A stretch of DNA of 31,004 nt. Origin: Verrucomicrobiota bacterium (GTDB lineage Bacteria > Verrucomicrobiota > Verrucomicrobiia > Opitutales > Opitutaceae). The stretch spans positions 1 to 31,004 of the forward strand of contig JAEWBF010000037.1 of NCBI GenBank assembly GCA_023391285.1, written 5' to 3'. Both the position numbers and the translations under genes were made by a program. The notes beneath the pieces were generated by a model. It saw only the letters and a list, made by a program, of their open reading frames with translations. It ran no database searches and had not been told where the DNA came from. Shown here one piece after another: positions 7,821 to 14,267 of this stretch; position 1 is the stretch's first letter; each line of letters opens with the position of its first letter.

Positions 7821-8960
7821 ATGAACCTCTCTTCTCTCACTCTTCCGCACGTCGCAAAACTCCACGCTTACACGCCCGGCTTGCAACCGACGGGAGCGGG
7901 TTGGGTGAAGCTCAACACGAACGAATGTCCGTATCCGCCGAGTCCGCGGGTGGCCGAAGCGGTGCGGCGCGAGATCGGCGAAGACGGGGCGTCGCTGCGG
8001 CTCTATCCCAATCCGAAAAGCACGCCGCTGCGGGCGGCGATCGCGCGGATGCATGGTGTTGCGGAGGAAAGCGTCGTCGTCGGCAATGGCTCGGACGACA
8101 TTTTGAATTTGCTGGTGCGGGTTTTTTGTGGGGCGGAAGGAACGGCGGGGTCGGGAGACCCCGCCCTACATGGGTCGGCGGCGGGGTTCATGTTGCCGAG
8201 CTATTCGCTTTATCCGGTGTTGGTGGCGATCCAGGACGGAAAGACGGAAGTGATCGAGTTTGACCGCTCAATGAAGCTGCCGGTGGAGCGGATTGCGTCG
8301 TCGTCCGCGCGGGCGTTTTTCCTCACGTCGCCGAATGCGCCGACGGGTGTTGGATTTTCGAATACGGAAATCGAGCAGGTGTTGGAGCGTTTCGCGGGAG
8401 TGCTGATCGTGGACGAGGCGTATGCGCCGTTTGCGAACGAGAATGCGGTGTCGTTGCTCGCGCGTTACCCGCGGCTCGTGGTCGTGCGCACGCTTTCGAA
8501 AGCCTACGCGCTCGCGGGGATTCGCGTCGGTTACGCGCTGGCGCACCCGGAGATCATCGACCTGCTCGATCGCGTGCGCGACAGCTACAACGTCAATCGC
8601 CTCTCGCAGGCGGCGGCGCTCGCGGCGATCGGCGACACGGCGTATTTCGCGGCAATGGTGGCGCGGGTGAAGGCGACGCGCGACGCAGCGGTGGACCGGT
8701 TCGCGAATCAGCGCGGTTGGTTCACGTATCCGTCGCAGGCGAATTTCATTTTTACGGAGCCGAAGAATGCGCGCGGGGAGAGCGGGCCGGCGGTGGCGAA
8801 GGCGGCTTACGACTTCCTGTGTTCGCGGAAGGTGCTCGTGCGCTACTTCCCGAGCCATGCCTTGACCGCTTCGTTCCTGCGCATCAGCGTCGGCACGGAC
8901 GACGAGATGCTCGTCCTGCAAAACTCCCTCGACGAATGGCTAAAGGCTCCCAACGCGTAG
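7821..8960 (+). CDS. hisC: Histidinol-phosphate aminotransferase with an in-frame REP insertion
   Basis: A PLP-dependent class I/II aminotransferase interconverting imidazole-acetol phosphate and histidinol phosphate. In 379 residues: LNTNECPYPPSP near residue 31, the PLP-phosphate region GNGSDDILN at 88-96, SPNAPTG at 170, the D-x-A-Y motif VDEAYAPF at about 198, and the PLP lysine K227 in TLSKAYALAG. ATG 7821 gives the usual HisC N terminus; the open frame extends upstream only into the intergenic palindrome. Residues 108-117 are encoded by a complete REP-like hairpin (8144-8169) within an apparent 36-bp insertion. The PLP-binding residues are intact, so the enzyme is probably active. The 3' end overlaps hisB by 25 nt. 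Confidence 0.96.
   Translation: MNLSSLTLPHVAKLHAYTPGLQPTGAGWVKLNTNECPYPPSPRVAEAVRREIGEDGASLRLYPNPKSTPLRAAIARMHGVAEESVVVGNGSDDILNLLVRVFCGAEGTAGSGDPALHGSAAGFMLPSYSLYPVLVAIQDGKTEVIEFDRSMKLPVERIASSSARAFFLTSPNAPTGVGFSNTEIEQVLERFAGVLIVDEAYAPFANENAVSLLARYPRLVVVRTLSKAYALAGIRVGYALAHPEIIDLLDRVRDSYNVNRLSQAAALAAIGDTAYFAAMVARVKATRDAAVDRFANQRGWFTYPSQANFIFTEPKNARGESGPAVAKAAYDFLCSRKVLVRYFPSHALTASFLRISVGTDDEMLVLQNSLDEWLKAPNA
8144..8169 (-). repeat. REP-like palindrome inside hisC
   Basis: A perfect 9-bp stem pairs GGCGGGGTC (8144-8152) with GACCCCGCC (8157-8165) around loop GGGA, followed by CTAC (8166-8169; GTAG on the minus strand). GGCGGGG recurs at 8180-8186, exactly 36 nt after its first occurrence at 8144-8150. 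One 36-bp in-frame unit therefore looks inserted. Confidence 0.85.
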
Positions 8961-9538
8961 CGCAGGTTTCCCGCAAGACGGCGGAGACCGACATCACGCT
9001 TTCGCTCGCGATCGACGGTCGCGGCGCGGCGAAGATCGAGACGGGCGTGCCGTTTTTCGATCACATGCTGACGCTGTTCGCGAAGCATGGGTTGTTCGAT
9101 CTCGAGGTGAAGGCGATCGGCGACGTGCACGTCGACTATCACCACACGGTCGAGGATGTCGGGCTGGTGCTGGGGCAGGCTTTCAAGGAGGCACTCGGCG
9201 ACAAAGTCGGCATCAAGCGCTACGGATTTTTCCTGCTGCCGATGGACGAATCGCTGGCGCGGATCGTCGTCGATGTCGGCGGACGGCCGCACCTGGTTTA
9301 CGAGGCGAATGCGCCGACGATGTTCGTGCGCGATTTCAACATCGTGCTGGTGAAGGAATTTTGCCGCGCGTTCAGCAATGCGCTCGGAGCGAATCTCCAC
9401 GTGCAACTCGTGTATGGCGAGGAGCCGCACCACGTCGCGGAAGCGATTTTCAAAGGCCTCGCGCGCGCGCTCGATGCGGCCACGCAGATCGAGCCGCGGG
9501 CGGCGGATTTGCTGCCCTCGACAAAAGGCAAGCTGTAG
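8936..9538 (+). CDS. hisB: Imidazoleglycerol-phosphate dehydratase
   Basis: Dehydrates imidazole glycerol phosphate to imidazole acetol phosphate, the substrate of HisC. At 200 residues it is the stand-alone dehydratase without the phosphatase domain found in the bifunctional E. coli enzyme. Visible are GVPFFDHML (37-45), the manganese-site motif HHTVEDVG (69-76) and the second copy HHVAEAIFKGLARAL near the C terminus, as expected for the duplicated fold. ATG 8936 lies inside the end of hisC (25-nt overlap), which suggests translational coupling. The frame is open further upstream within hisC, but that part is a shadow. Confidence 0.96.
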   Translation: MAKGSQRVAQVSRKTAETDITLSLAIDGRGAAKIETGVPFFDHMLTLFAKHGLFDLEVKAIGDVHVDYHHTVEDVGLVLGQAFKEALGDKVGIKRYGFFLLPMDESLARIVVDVGGRPHLVYEANAPTMFVRDFNIVLVKEFCRAFSNALGANLHVQLVYGEEPHHVAEAIFKGLARALDAATQIEPRAADLLPSTKGKL

Positions 9539-9547
9539 CCCGTCCGC

Positions 9548-9580
9548 GGTTTTGGGTTCTGGGTTTTGAGTTTTGGGTTC
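9548..9580 (+). repeat. Almost pure G/T tract with GGG runs
   Basis: In the 94-nt hisB-hisH gap, the plus strand from 9548 consists almost entirely of G and T, built from degenerate copies of TTTTGGG and TTCTGGG, with one A. Four G-runs (one GG, three GGG) are spaced by 4, 4 and 11 nt. It could be a short simple repeat or a weak G-quadruplex. Function is unknown. Confidence 0.6.
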
Positions 9581-9632
9581 CGCTGTGAACCTTGGCTCAA
9601 CTCAGGATTCGAGACACAGAAAGCTAATTGAT

Positions 9633-10271
9633 ATGAGCGAAGCGAAGATCGCCGTCATTGATACCGGTATTTGCAACCTGCGTAGCGTTACGAAAGCGCT
9701 GGAAGCGGTGGGGGCGGAGCCGCGCGTCGTGCGCACGCCGGAGGAGCTCGCCTCGAGTGGCGGACAGGGGCTGGTGCTGCCGGGTGTCGGAGCGTTGCGC
9801 GACTGTGTGGCGTCATTGCGCGCGACGAAGTTGGACGAGGCGGTGCGCGGTTGGATCGCGGCGGACCGGCCGTTTTTGGGCGTGTGTCTCGGGATGCAGG
9901 CGCTGTTTGAACGTTCGGAAGAGGGCAATGTTACCGGGCTCGGCATTTTTGCCGGGGAAGTGGTGCGTTTCCGGCGTCCGGCCGAGATCAAGATTCCGCA
10001 CATGGGCTGGAATACGGTGACCTTTCGCCAGCCGGATTCGGCGCTGGCGAACTCGCTGACTCGTGAAGGCGAGTCGTTTTATTTCGTGCACAGTTTTCAC
10101 TGTGTGCCGCGTGATGCGCAGCTGGTATTGGCGGAGTGCGATTACGGCGGGGCCTTCACGGCGGCGATCGGTCGGGGGCGCGTCTTTGCGACGCAGTTCC
10201 ACCCGGAGAAAAGCCAGGCGAAGGGACTGCAAATCTATCGGAATTTCGCGACGATCGCCGGGGTCGCGTAA
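9633..10271 (+). CDS. hisH: Imidazole glycerol phosphate synthase, glutaminase subunit
   Basis: Supplies ammonia from glutamine to the HisF cyclase subunit in making imidazole glycerol phosphate and AICAR. The 212-residue class I amidotransferase has the N-terminal oxyanion region DTGICNLRSV (similar in form to the DTG-x(2)-N version of E. coli HisH), LPGVGAL, nucleophile Cys85 in GVCLGMQ, MGWN, FVHSFH, and the His190/Glu192 pair in TQFHPEKSQ. ATG 9633 is chosen because the family starts just before KIAVID. The partner hisF and also hisA are not in this window, although they commonly follow hisH. Confidence 0.95.
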   Translation: MSEAKIAVIDTGICNLRSVTKALEAVGAEPRVVRTPEELASSGGQGLVLPGVGALRDCVASLRATKLDEAVRGWIAADRPFLGVCLGMQALFERSEEGNVTGLGIFAGEVVRFRRPAEIKIPHMGWNTVTFRQPDSALANSLTREGESFYFVHSFHCVPRDAQLVLAECDYGGAFTAAIGRGRVFATQFHPEKSQAKGLQIYRNFATIAGVA

Positions 10272-10392
10272 GCAGGAAAAGCGATAGGTTGCATAACGTT
10301 TTCTAAGGCGGGGAGCGATCTGGCGAAATCGGAACGGCTTGCCGCAAGATTGCTTTGCCAGCGGCATGGATTTGGCTTCGTTTTCGCCGACG

Positions 10393-11697
10393 ATGGCCAA
10401 CCTCCCTCCCGCTACCCTCCACCTCGACAACAAGGACTACAAACTGCCCATGATCGTGGGCACCGAGGGCGAACGCGGAATTGATATATCGAAGCTGCGC
10501 GCGGAGTCGGGGGCGATCACGTTTGACGATGGTTTTGGCAACACCGGCTCCTGCACGAGCTCGATCACGTTCATCGATGGCGAGGCTGGCGTGCTGCGTT
10601 ACCGCGGTTATCCGATCGAGCAGCTCGCGCAGCACTCGAGCTTCGTCGAGACGGCGTATTTGGTGATGTATGGGGAGCTGCCGACGAAGGACCAGCGGCA
10701 AGGCTTCTCGAAGCGGCTGACGACGAACGCGCGGTTGCGCGAGGGCATGCTGCGGTTTCTCCAGAATTTCCCGCGCGACTCGCATCCGATGGCGGTGCTG
10801 TCGGCGACCTTCAATGCGCTCGGCGCGTATTATCCGCATCTCGCGAGCAACAATCACCAACGCGACATCGAGCATTTCGACGAGGCGGCGGCGATCGCGA
10901 TTTCGAAGGTGCGGACCATCGCGGCGCACATTTTCCGCGTGAACAACGGCATGCCGTTCAACGATCCGCGTCCGGATCTTGGATACTGCGAGAACTTCCT
11001 GCACCTGCTGTTCTCGGAGCCTTACAGCGAGTATGTCGCGACGCCGGAAGTGGCGTCGGCTTTGAATCTGTTCCTGTTGTTGCACGCCGATCACGAGCAG
11101 AACTGCTCCACTTCGACGGTGCGCATGGTGGCGTCGGCGGGCGCGAATTTGTTCGCCTCGATTTCCGCGGGCGTGAATGCGCTGTGGGGTCCGCTGCATG
11201 GTGGCGCGAACATGGCGGTGCTCGAGATGTTGCAGAGCATCCACGACGAAGGCGATGACGGCACGAAGTTCATTGCCGCGGCGAAGGGTGGGAAGGGCGA
11301 GCGGCTGATGGGCTTTGGCCACCGCGTTTACAAGAACTACGATCCGCGCGCGAAGATCATCAAAGCCAGTTTCTACAAGGCGCTCGGCTCGCTTGGGATC
11401 AAAGACGATCCGTTGCTCAACATCGCGATGAAGCTCGAGGAAGTGGCGTTGAGTGACGACTACTTCATTTCTCGGAAGCTTTATCCGAACGTCGATTTCT
11501 ACTCGGGACTGATCATGCGGGCGCTGGGGATTCCGTTGAACATGTTCACGGTGATGTTCGCGATCGGCCGCATGCCGGGCTGGATCGCGCAATGGCGCGA
11601 AGTGGCGCAAAACCCGAAGCTGAAGATCTACCGTCCGCGGCAGATCTACGTCGGGCCGCAGATGCGCGATTACACTCCGGTCGAGAAGCGCGGCTGA
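10393..11697 (+). CDS. gltA: Citrate synthase (type II-like)
   Basis: Condenses oxaloacetate and acetyl-CoA to citrate at the entry of the TCA cycle. With ATG 10393 the protein has 434 residues. It carries the N-terminal beta domain typical of the large hexameric bacterial enzymes (KLPMIVGTEGERGIDISKL, GFGNTGSCTSSITFIDGE). Core motifs include GYPIEQLA, LHADHEQNCST, the region WGPLHGGANMAVLEML with a catalytic His, and MGFGHRVYKNYDPRAK with the second His and substrate-binding Arg. An alternative ATG at 10366 would add nine residues; neither start has a Shine-Dalgarno sequence. It stands alone, and a hairpin plus T-run follows its stop. Confidence 0.97.
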   Translation: MANLPPATLHLDNKDYKLPMIVGTEGERGIDISKLRAESGAITFDDGFGNTGSCTSSITFIDGEAGVLRYRGYPIEQLAQHSSFVETAYLVMYGELPTKDQRQGFSKRLTTNARLREGMLRFLQNFPRDSHPMAVLSATFNALGAYYPHLASNNHQRDIEHFDEAAAIAISKVRTIAAHIFRVNNGMPFNDPRPDLGYCENFLHLLFSEPYSEYVATPEVASALNLFLLLHADHEQNCSTSTVRMVASAGANLFASISAGVNALWGPLHGGANMAVLEMLQSIHDEGDDGTKFIAAAKGGKGERLMGFGHRVYKNYDPRAKIIKASFYKALGSLGIKDDPLLNIAMKLEEVALSDDYFISRKLYPNVDFYSGLIMRALGIPLNMFTVMFAIGRMPGWIAQWREVAQNPKLKIYRPRQIYVGPQMRDYTPVEKRG

Positions 11698-11719
11698 TCG
11701 CGCGGCAGGTCTTTCGTGG

Positions 11720-11749
11720 GGCGGGTCTGAGACCCGCCCTATTTTTTTT
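11720..11749 (+). terminator. REP-like hairpin acting as gltA terminator
   Basis: GGCGGGTC (11720-11727) pairs with GACCCGCC (11731-11738) around TGA. CTA and then eight T residues (11742-11749) follow on the plus strand, giving a rho-independent terminator shape 23 nt after the gltA stop. Read on the minus strand, the same stem has foot ATAG, a variant of the GTAG foot of the other REP-like elements. The CTA at 11739-11741 is the TAG stop codon of the converging membrane-protein gene. Confidence 0.75.
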
Positions 11750-12440
11750 GCGCGTGGAAAACCTCTTCCAGCGTGAGGCCGGTGAGTTTTCGCACGCCGG
11801 CGAGCAGGCGCCAGAGGGCGTAGAGGGTCATGGCCATGCTCGGCACGACGATCACCGGCCAGCTCAGCAGCTGCATCTGGCCGAGCTCGGCGTTGAACTC
11901 GGGCGTGCCGGCCGGGCTTTTGAGAAGATAGCGAGCGAGAGCGTAGTTGAGCACGGCGCTGACGAGAAACGACGCCGTGAGCAGATAGCTGGACGTGACG
12001 AGCAGGCGTTCGAAGCCGGGACGGTTGTTGCGCGCGGCGAGCGCGGCGTCGACTTTCGGGACGTCGATCACCTGGTCGTTGTAGAGGAAGGTGTGAACGA
12101 GCGGGCGTTTCGATTTGAGGGAAACGAGCACGGCGATGCCGATGACGGTCGGCACGGCGGCTTCCTTCACGGCGAACCAGAGATTGTCGGTTTTCAAAAG
12201 CCCGAGTCCGCCGGTGAGCAGCACGCTGATGAAACCGATGATGGAAATGAAATTGGCCTGCCGGCGCTGGATGAAGTCCCACACCCCGTAGCCGAGGGGA
12301 AAGGCGAGCGCGACGATGAGTCCTCCGACCGGGCCGAGCCATTCCGGTTTGCTCAGCTTGGAGAGCACGAAAGCGGGCAGGGCGAGATTGAAGACGAGAT
12401 TGAGAAGGAGGTTTTCTCGTTTAGGCGAGGGGAGTGTCAC
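11739..12440 (-). CDS. VC0807-family multi-pass membrane protein
   Basis: A 233-residue hydrophobic protein with about six to seven membrane segments (LLLNLVFNLALPAFVL, VGGLIVALAFPLGYGVWDF, FISIIGFISVLLTGGLGLL, VPTVIGIAVLVSL, YLLTASFLVSAVLNYALARYLL, WPVIVVPSMAMTLYALW). The order and the GVWDFIQRRQANFISIIGFISVLLTG-type loop fit the VC0807 family, which resembles septation protein A. Function in the inner membrane is unknown. A polar loop around residues 115-145 (FLYNDQVIDVPKVDAALAARNNRPGF) is the main soluble part. Its TAG stop lies in the palindrome shared with gltA's terminator. It is divergent from pdxJ, with 92 nt between the starts. Confidence 0.75.
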   Translation of the reverse strand: MTLPSPKRENLLLNLVFNLALPAFVLSKLSKPEWLGPVGGLIVALAFPLGYGVWDFIQRRQANFISIIGFISVLLTGGLGLLKTDNLWFAVKEAAVPTVIGIAVLVSLKSKRPLVHTFLYNDQVIDVPKVDAALAARNNRPGFERLLVTSSYLLTASFLVSAVLNYALARYLLKSPAGTPEFNAELGQMQLLSWPVIVVPSMAMTLYALWRLLAGVRKLTGLTLEEVFHAQKK

Positions 12441-12532
12441 GGTGCAGTGGTGTGGGAAAAAGCCATGAACGGCCGGATGCGGCGATTCATTTCTTGGTTT
12501 CCGCGACGGCGAAACTATAGTGCCTCGCTCCG

Positions 12533-13279
12533 ATGATCTTGCTCGGCGTCAACATCGACCACTGCGCCACCCTCCGGCAGGCGCGTTATCGCGACAGCGA
12601 TGCGACCTGTGGCGGCGCCATCGAGCCCGATCCGGTGCTGCTGGCGCAGCTGTGCGAGCGCGCGGGGGCGGATGGAATCACGGTGCATTTGCGCGAGGAT
12701 CGGCGGCACATCCAGGAGCGCGATGTGTGGCGACTGCGGGAGTCGATCGCGACACGCCTGAATTTGGAGATGGCGTGCACGCCGGCGATGACGGAGCTCG
12801 CGCTGAAGCTGAAGCCGGATTCGGTGTGCCTCGTGCCCGAAAACCGGCAGGAGATTACGACGGAAGGCGGGCTGGATGTCGTCGGCAATCGCGAGCGGGT
12901 GGCGGCGGTGGTCGACGCGATGAACGAGGCGGGAATCAAGACGAGCTTGTTCATCGATCCCGATGAGCCGCAGATCGAATGTTCGTCGAAGTTGAAAGCG
13001 CCCTGGGTGGAATTGCACACGGGCGCATATGCGAACGCGTATTTTCAGGGGAAGGAACGAGCGCGGGAATTTCAGCGGCTGCGGATCGGTGCGGTGCGAG
13101 CGCACGATCTGGGATTGGTTGTGAATGCCGGCCATGGTATCAACTATGTGAATATAGCGGAGCTGCGAGGATTGCCGCACCTGCATGAGTTGAACATCGG
13201 GCACAGCATCATCAGCCGGGCGATTTTCACCGGGATCGAGGAAGCCGTGCGCGAGATGAAGGCGCGGATGAACGCGTGA
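12533..13279 (+). CDS. pdxJ: Pyridoxine 5'-phosphate synthase
   Basis: Last ring-closing enzyme of the DXP-dependent vitamin B6 pathway: joins deoxyxylulose phosphate and 3-amino-2-oxopropyl phosphate to pyridoxine phosphate. The 248-residue TIM-barrel protein shows the family start LLGVNIDHCATLRQARY, GADGITVHLREDRRHIQ, LNLEMACTPAM, LVPENRQEITTEGGLDV, FIDPD, VELHTGAYANAY, VNAGHGINYVN and LNIGHSIISRAIF, with the conserved catalytic His and Glu positions. The ATG at 12533 gives the standard N terminus. It opens a compact plus-strand operon with acpS only 13 nt downstream, a widespread pdxJ-acpS order. Confidence 0.98.
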   Translation: MILLGVNIDHCATLRQARYRDSDATCGGAIEPDPVLLAQLCERAGADGITVHLREDRRHIQERDVWRLRESIATRLNLEMACTPAMTELALKLKPDSVCLVPENRQEITTEGGLDVVGNRERVAAVVDAMNEAGIKTSLFIDPDEPQIECSSKLKAPWVELHTGAYANAYFQGKERAREFQRLRIGAVRAHDLGLVVNAGHGINYVNIAELRGLPHLHELNIGHSIISRAIFTGIEEAVREMKARMNA

Positions 13280-13292
13280 GCGAGACCGTTGG

Positions 13293-13706
13293 ATGAAATT
13301 CGACCTTCAACTTCCTCCCGGTGGCGTGTTGGTCGGGCTTGGAGCGGACATCATCGAAGTGTCGCGAATCAAGAGCGTGATCTTGCGGCACGGCGACCGG
13401 TTCATCGATCGGATCCTCACGGAAGAGGAGCGGGTGTATTGCGCAGGGATGGCGCATCCGCACAAGCATATCGCGGCGCGTTTCGCGGCGAAGGAGGCGG
13501 TGTCGAAATGTTTCACGACCGGGATCGGCGCCGAGTTGGGGTGGAAATCGATTTCGGTTTATCATGGTGAGCGGCACGAGCCGAAGGTGAGACTCGATGC
13601 GCAAGGAGAAGCGTTGTTGGCGCACGTAGGCGGCACGCACGTGATGCTGACGCTTTCGCACACGGAAAACTATGCGATGGCCGTAGCGGCGGTCGTGCGT
13701 TCCTGA
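13293..13706 (+). CDS. acpS: Holo-[acyl-carrier-protein] synthase
   Basis: Transfers 4'-phosphopantetheine from CoA to acyl carrier protein, needed for fatty acid synthesis. The 137-residue protein has the metal-binding Asp in VGLGADIIEVSRI (about residue 19), LTEEERVYC, and the second motif ARFAAKEAVSKCF with Glu and Lys. The C-terminal LTLSHTENYAMAVAAV holds the conserved SH pair. An N-terminal stretch of about 12 residues (MKFDLQLPPGGV) precedes the usual start, so a later start is possible but no good Met follows. The gene lies between pdxJ and a hypothetical gene with gaps of 13 and 6 nt. Confidence 0.96.
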   Translation: MKFDLQLPPGGVLVGLGADIIEVSRIKSVILRHGDRFIDRILTEEERVYCAGMAHPHKHIAARFAAKEAVSKCFTTGIGAELGWKSISVYHGERHEPKVRLDAQGEALLAHVGGTHVMLTLSHTENYAMAVAAVVRS

Positions 13707-13712
13707 AGTGCC

Positions 13713-14264
13713 ATGGAAGACGACGAAAAAGAAGAGGGCGGCGAACGGCCGGTGGCGCCATCGAAGCTCTCGAAGACTCCGTCGTGGATTACGCTGGGCT
13801 TTGCGCTGGGAGCGTTGTTCGTGTGGTCGCTGCCTGATCCGCCGCCGCCGCCGCCTCCCCCGAAGGTGACGCCGACCACGGTGAGGCTCGAGCGTCCGAT
13901 GTTGAGCGAAATCGAGGCGGTGTTTGCGGGATGGAACGAGTTCGCGGTGTGGAAAAACGACATCACCGAAGTGGCGATGTGGGACACGGCGCGGAAATCG
14001 TATTCGTTGTATTACGAAGTGCTGCGGAACGGAGACGTGTTTTATTTCCGCTCGATCCCGCAACTCACGCGTCCGGTGCTGACGCATGGCGTGCCGGAAA
14101 ACGCGCCGTTGCAATATACGGAAACGGAGGAGATGCGCCGCGAGTGGATGCGGGCGCGCTGGGAGCAGGCGTTCGCGCCGCCGGTGGAGGCGCCGCCGCG
14201 GCCGACGATGCCGGAGCAGGCGCCGTTGAAACTGGGCACGAGCGAAAAAGATCGGCGGGAGTAA
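13713..14264 (+). CDS. Hypothetical single-span membrane protein with poly-Pro linker
   Basis: 183 residues. The N terminus is acidic (MEDDEKEEGGER). One hydrophobic segment lies at about 23-40 (TPSWITLGFALGALFVWSL). A proline stretch (PDPPPPPPPP) comes next, then a mixed alpha/beta domain (LERPMLSEIEAVFAGWNEFAVWKNDITEVAMWD..., YSLYYEVLRNGDVFYFRSIPQLT), and finally a Pro-rich tail. The layout suggests a bitopic envelope protein with the globular domain beyond the membrane. I do not recognise the family. Its place in the tight acpS-nnr interval (6 nt and 3 nt gaps) points to co-expression only. Confidence 0.75.
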   Translation: MEDDEKEEGGERPVAPSKLSKTPSWITLGFALGALFVWSLPDPPPPPPPPKVTPTTVRLERPMLSEIEAVFAGWNEFAVWKNDITEVAMWDTARKSYSLYYEVLRNGDVFYFRSIPQLTRPVLTHGVPENAPLQYTETEEMRREWMRARWEQAFAPPVEAPPRPTMPEQAPLKLGTSEKDRRE

Positions 14265-14267
14265 CGC

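Noticed and set aside
10303..12342. 679-codon minus-strand open frame
   Set aside because: Antisense to gltA and out of frame with the VC0807-type gene; composition typical of a GC-rich shadow frame.
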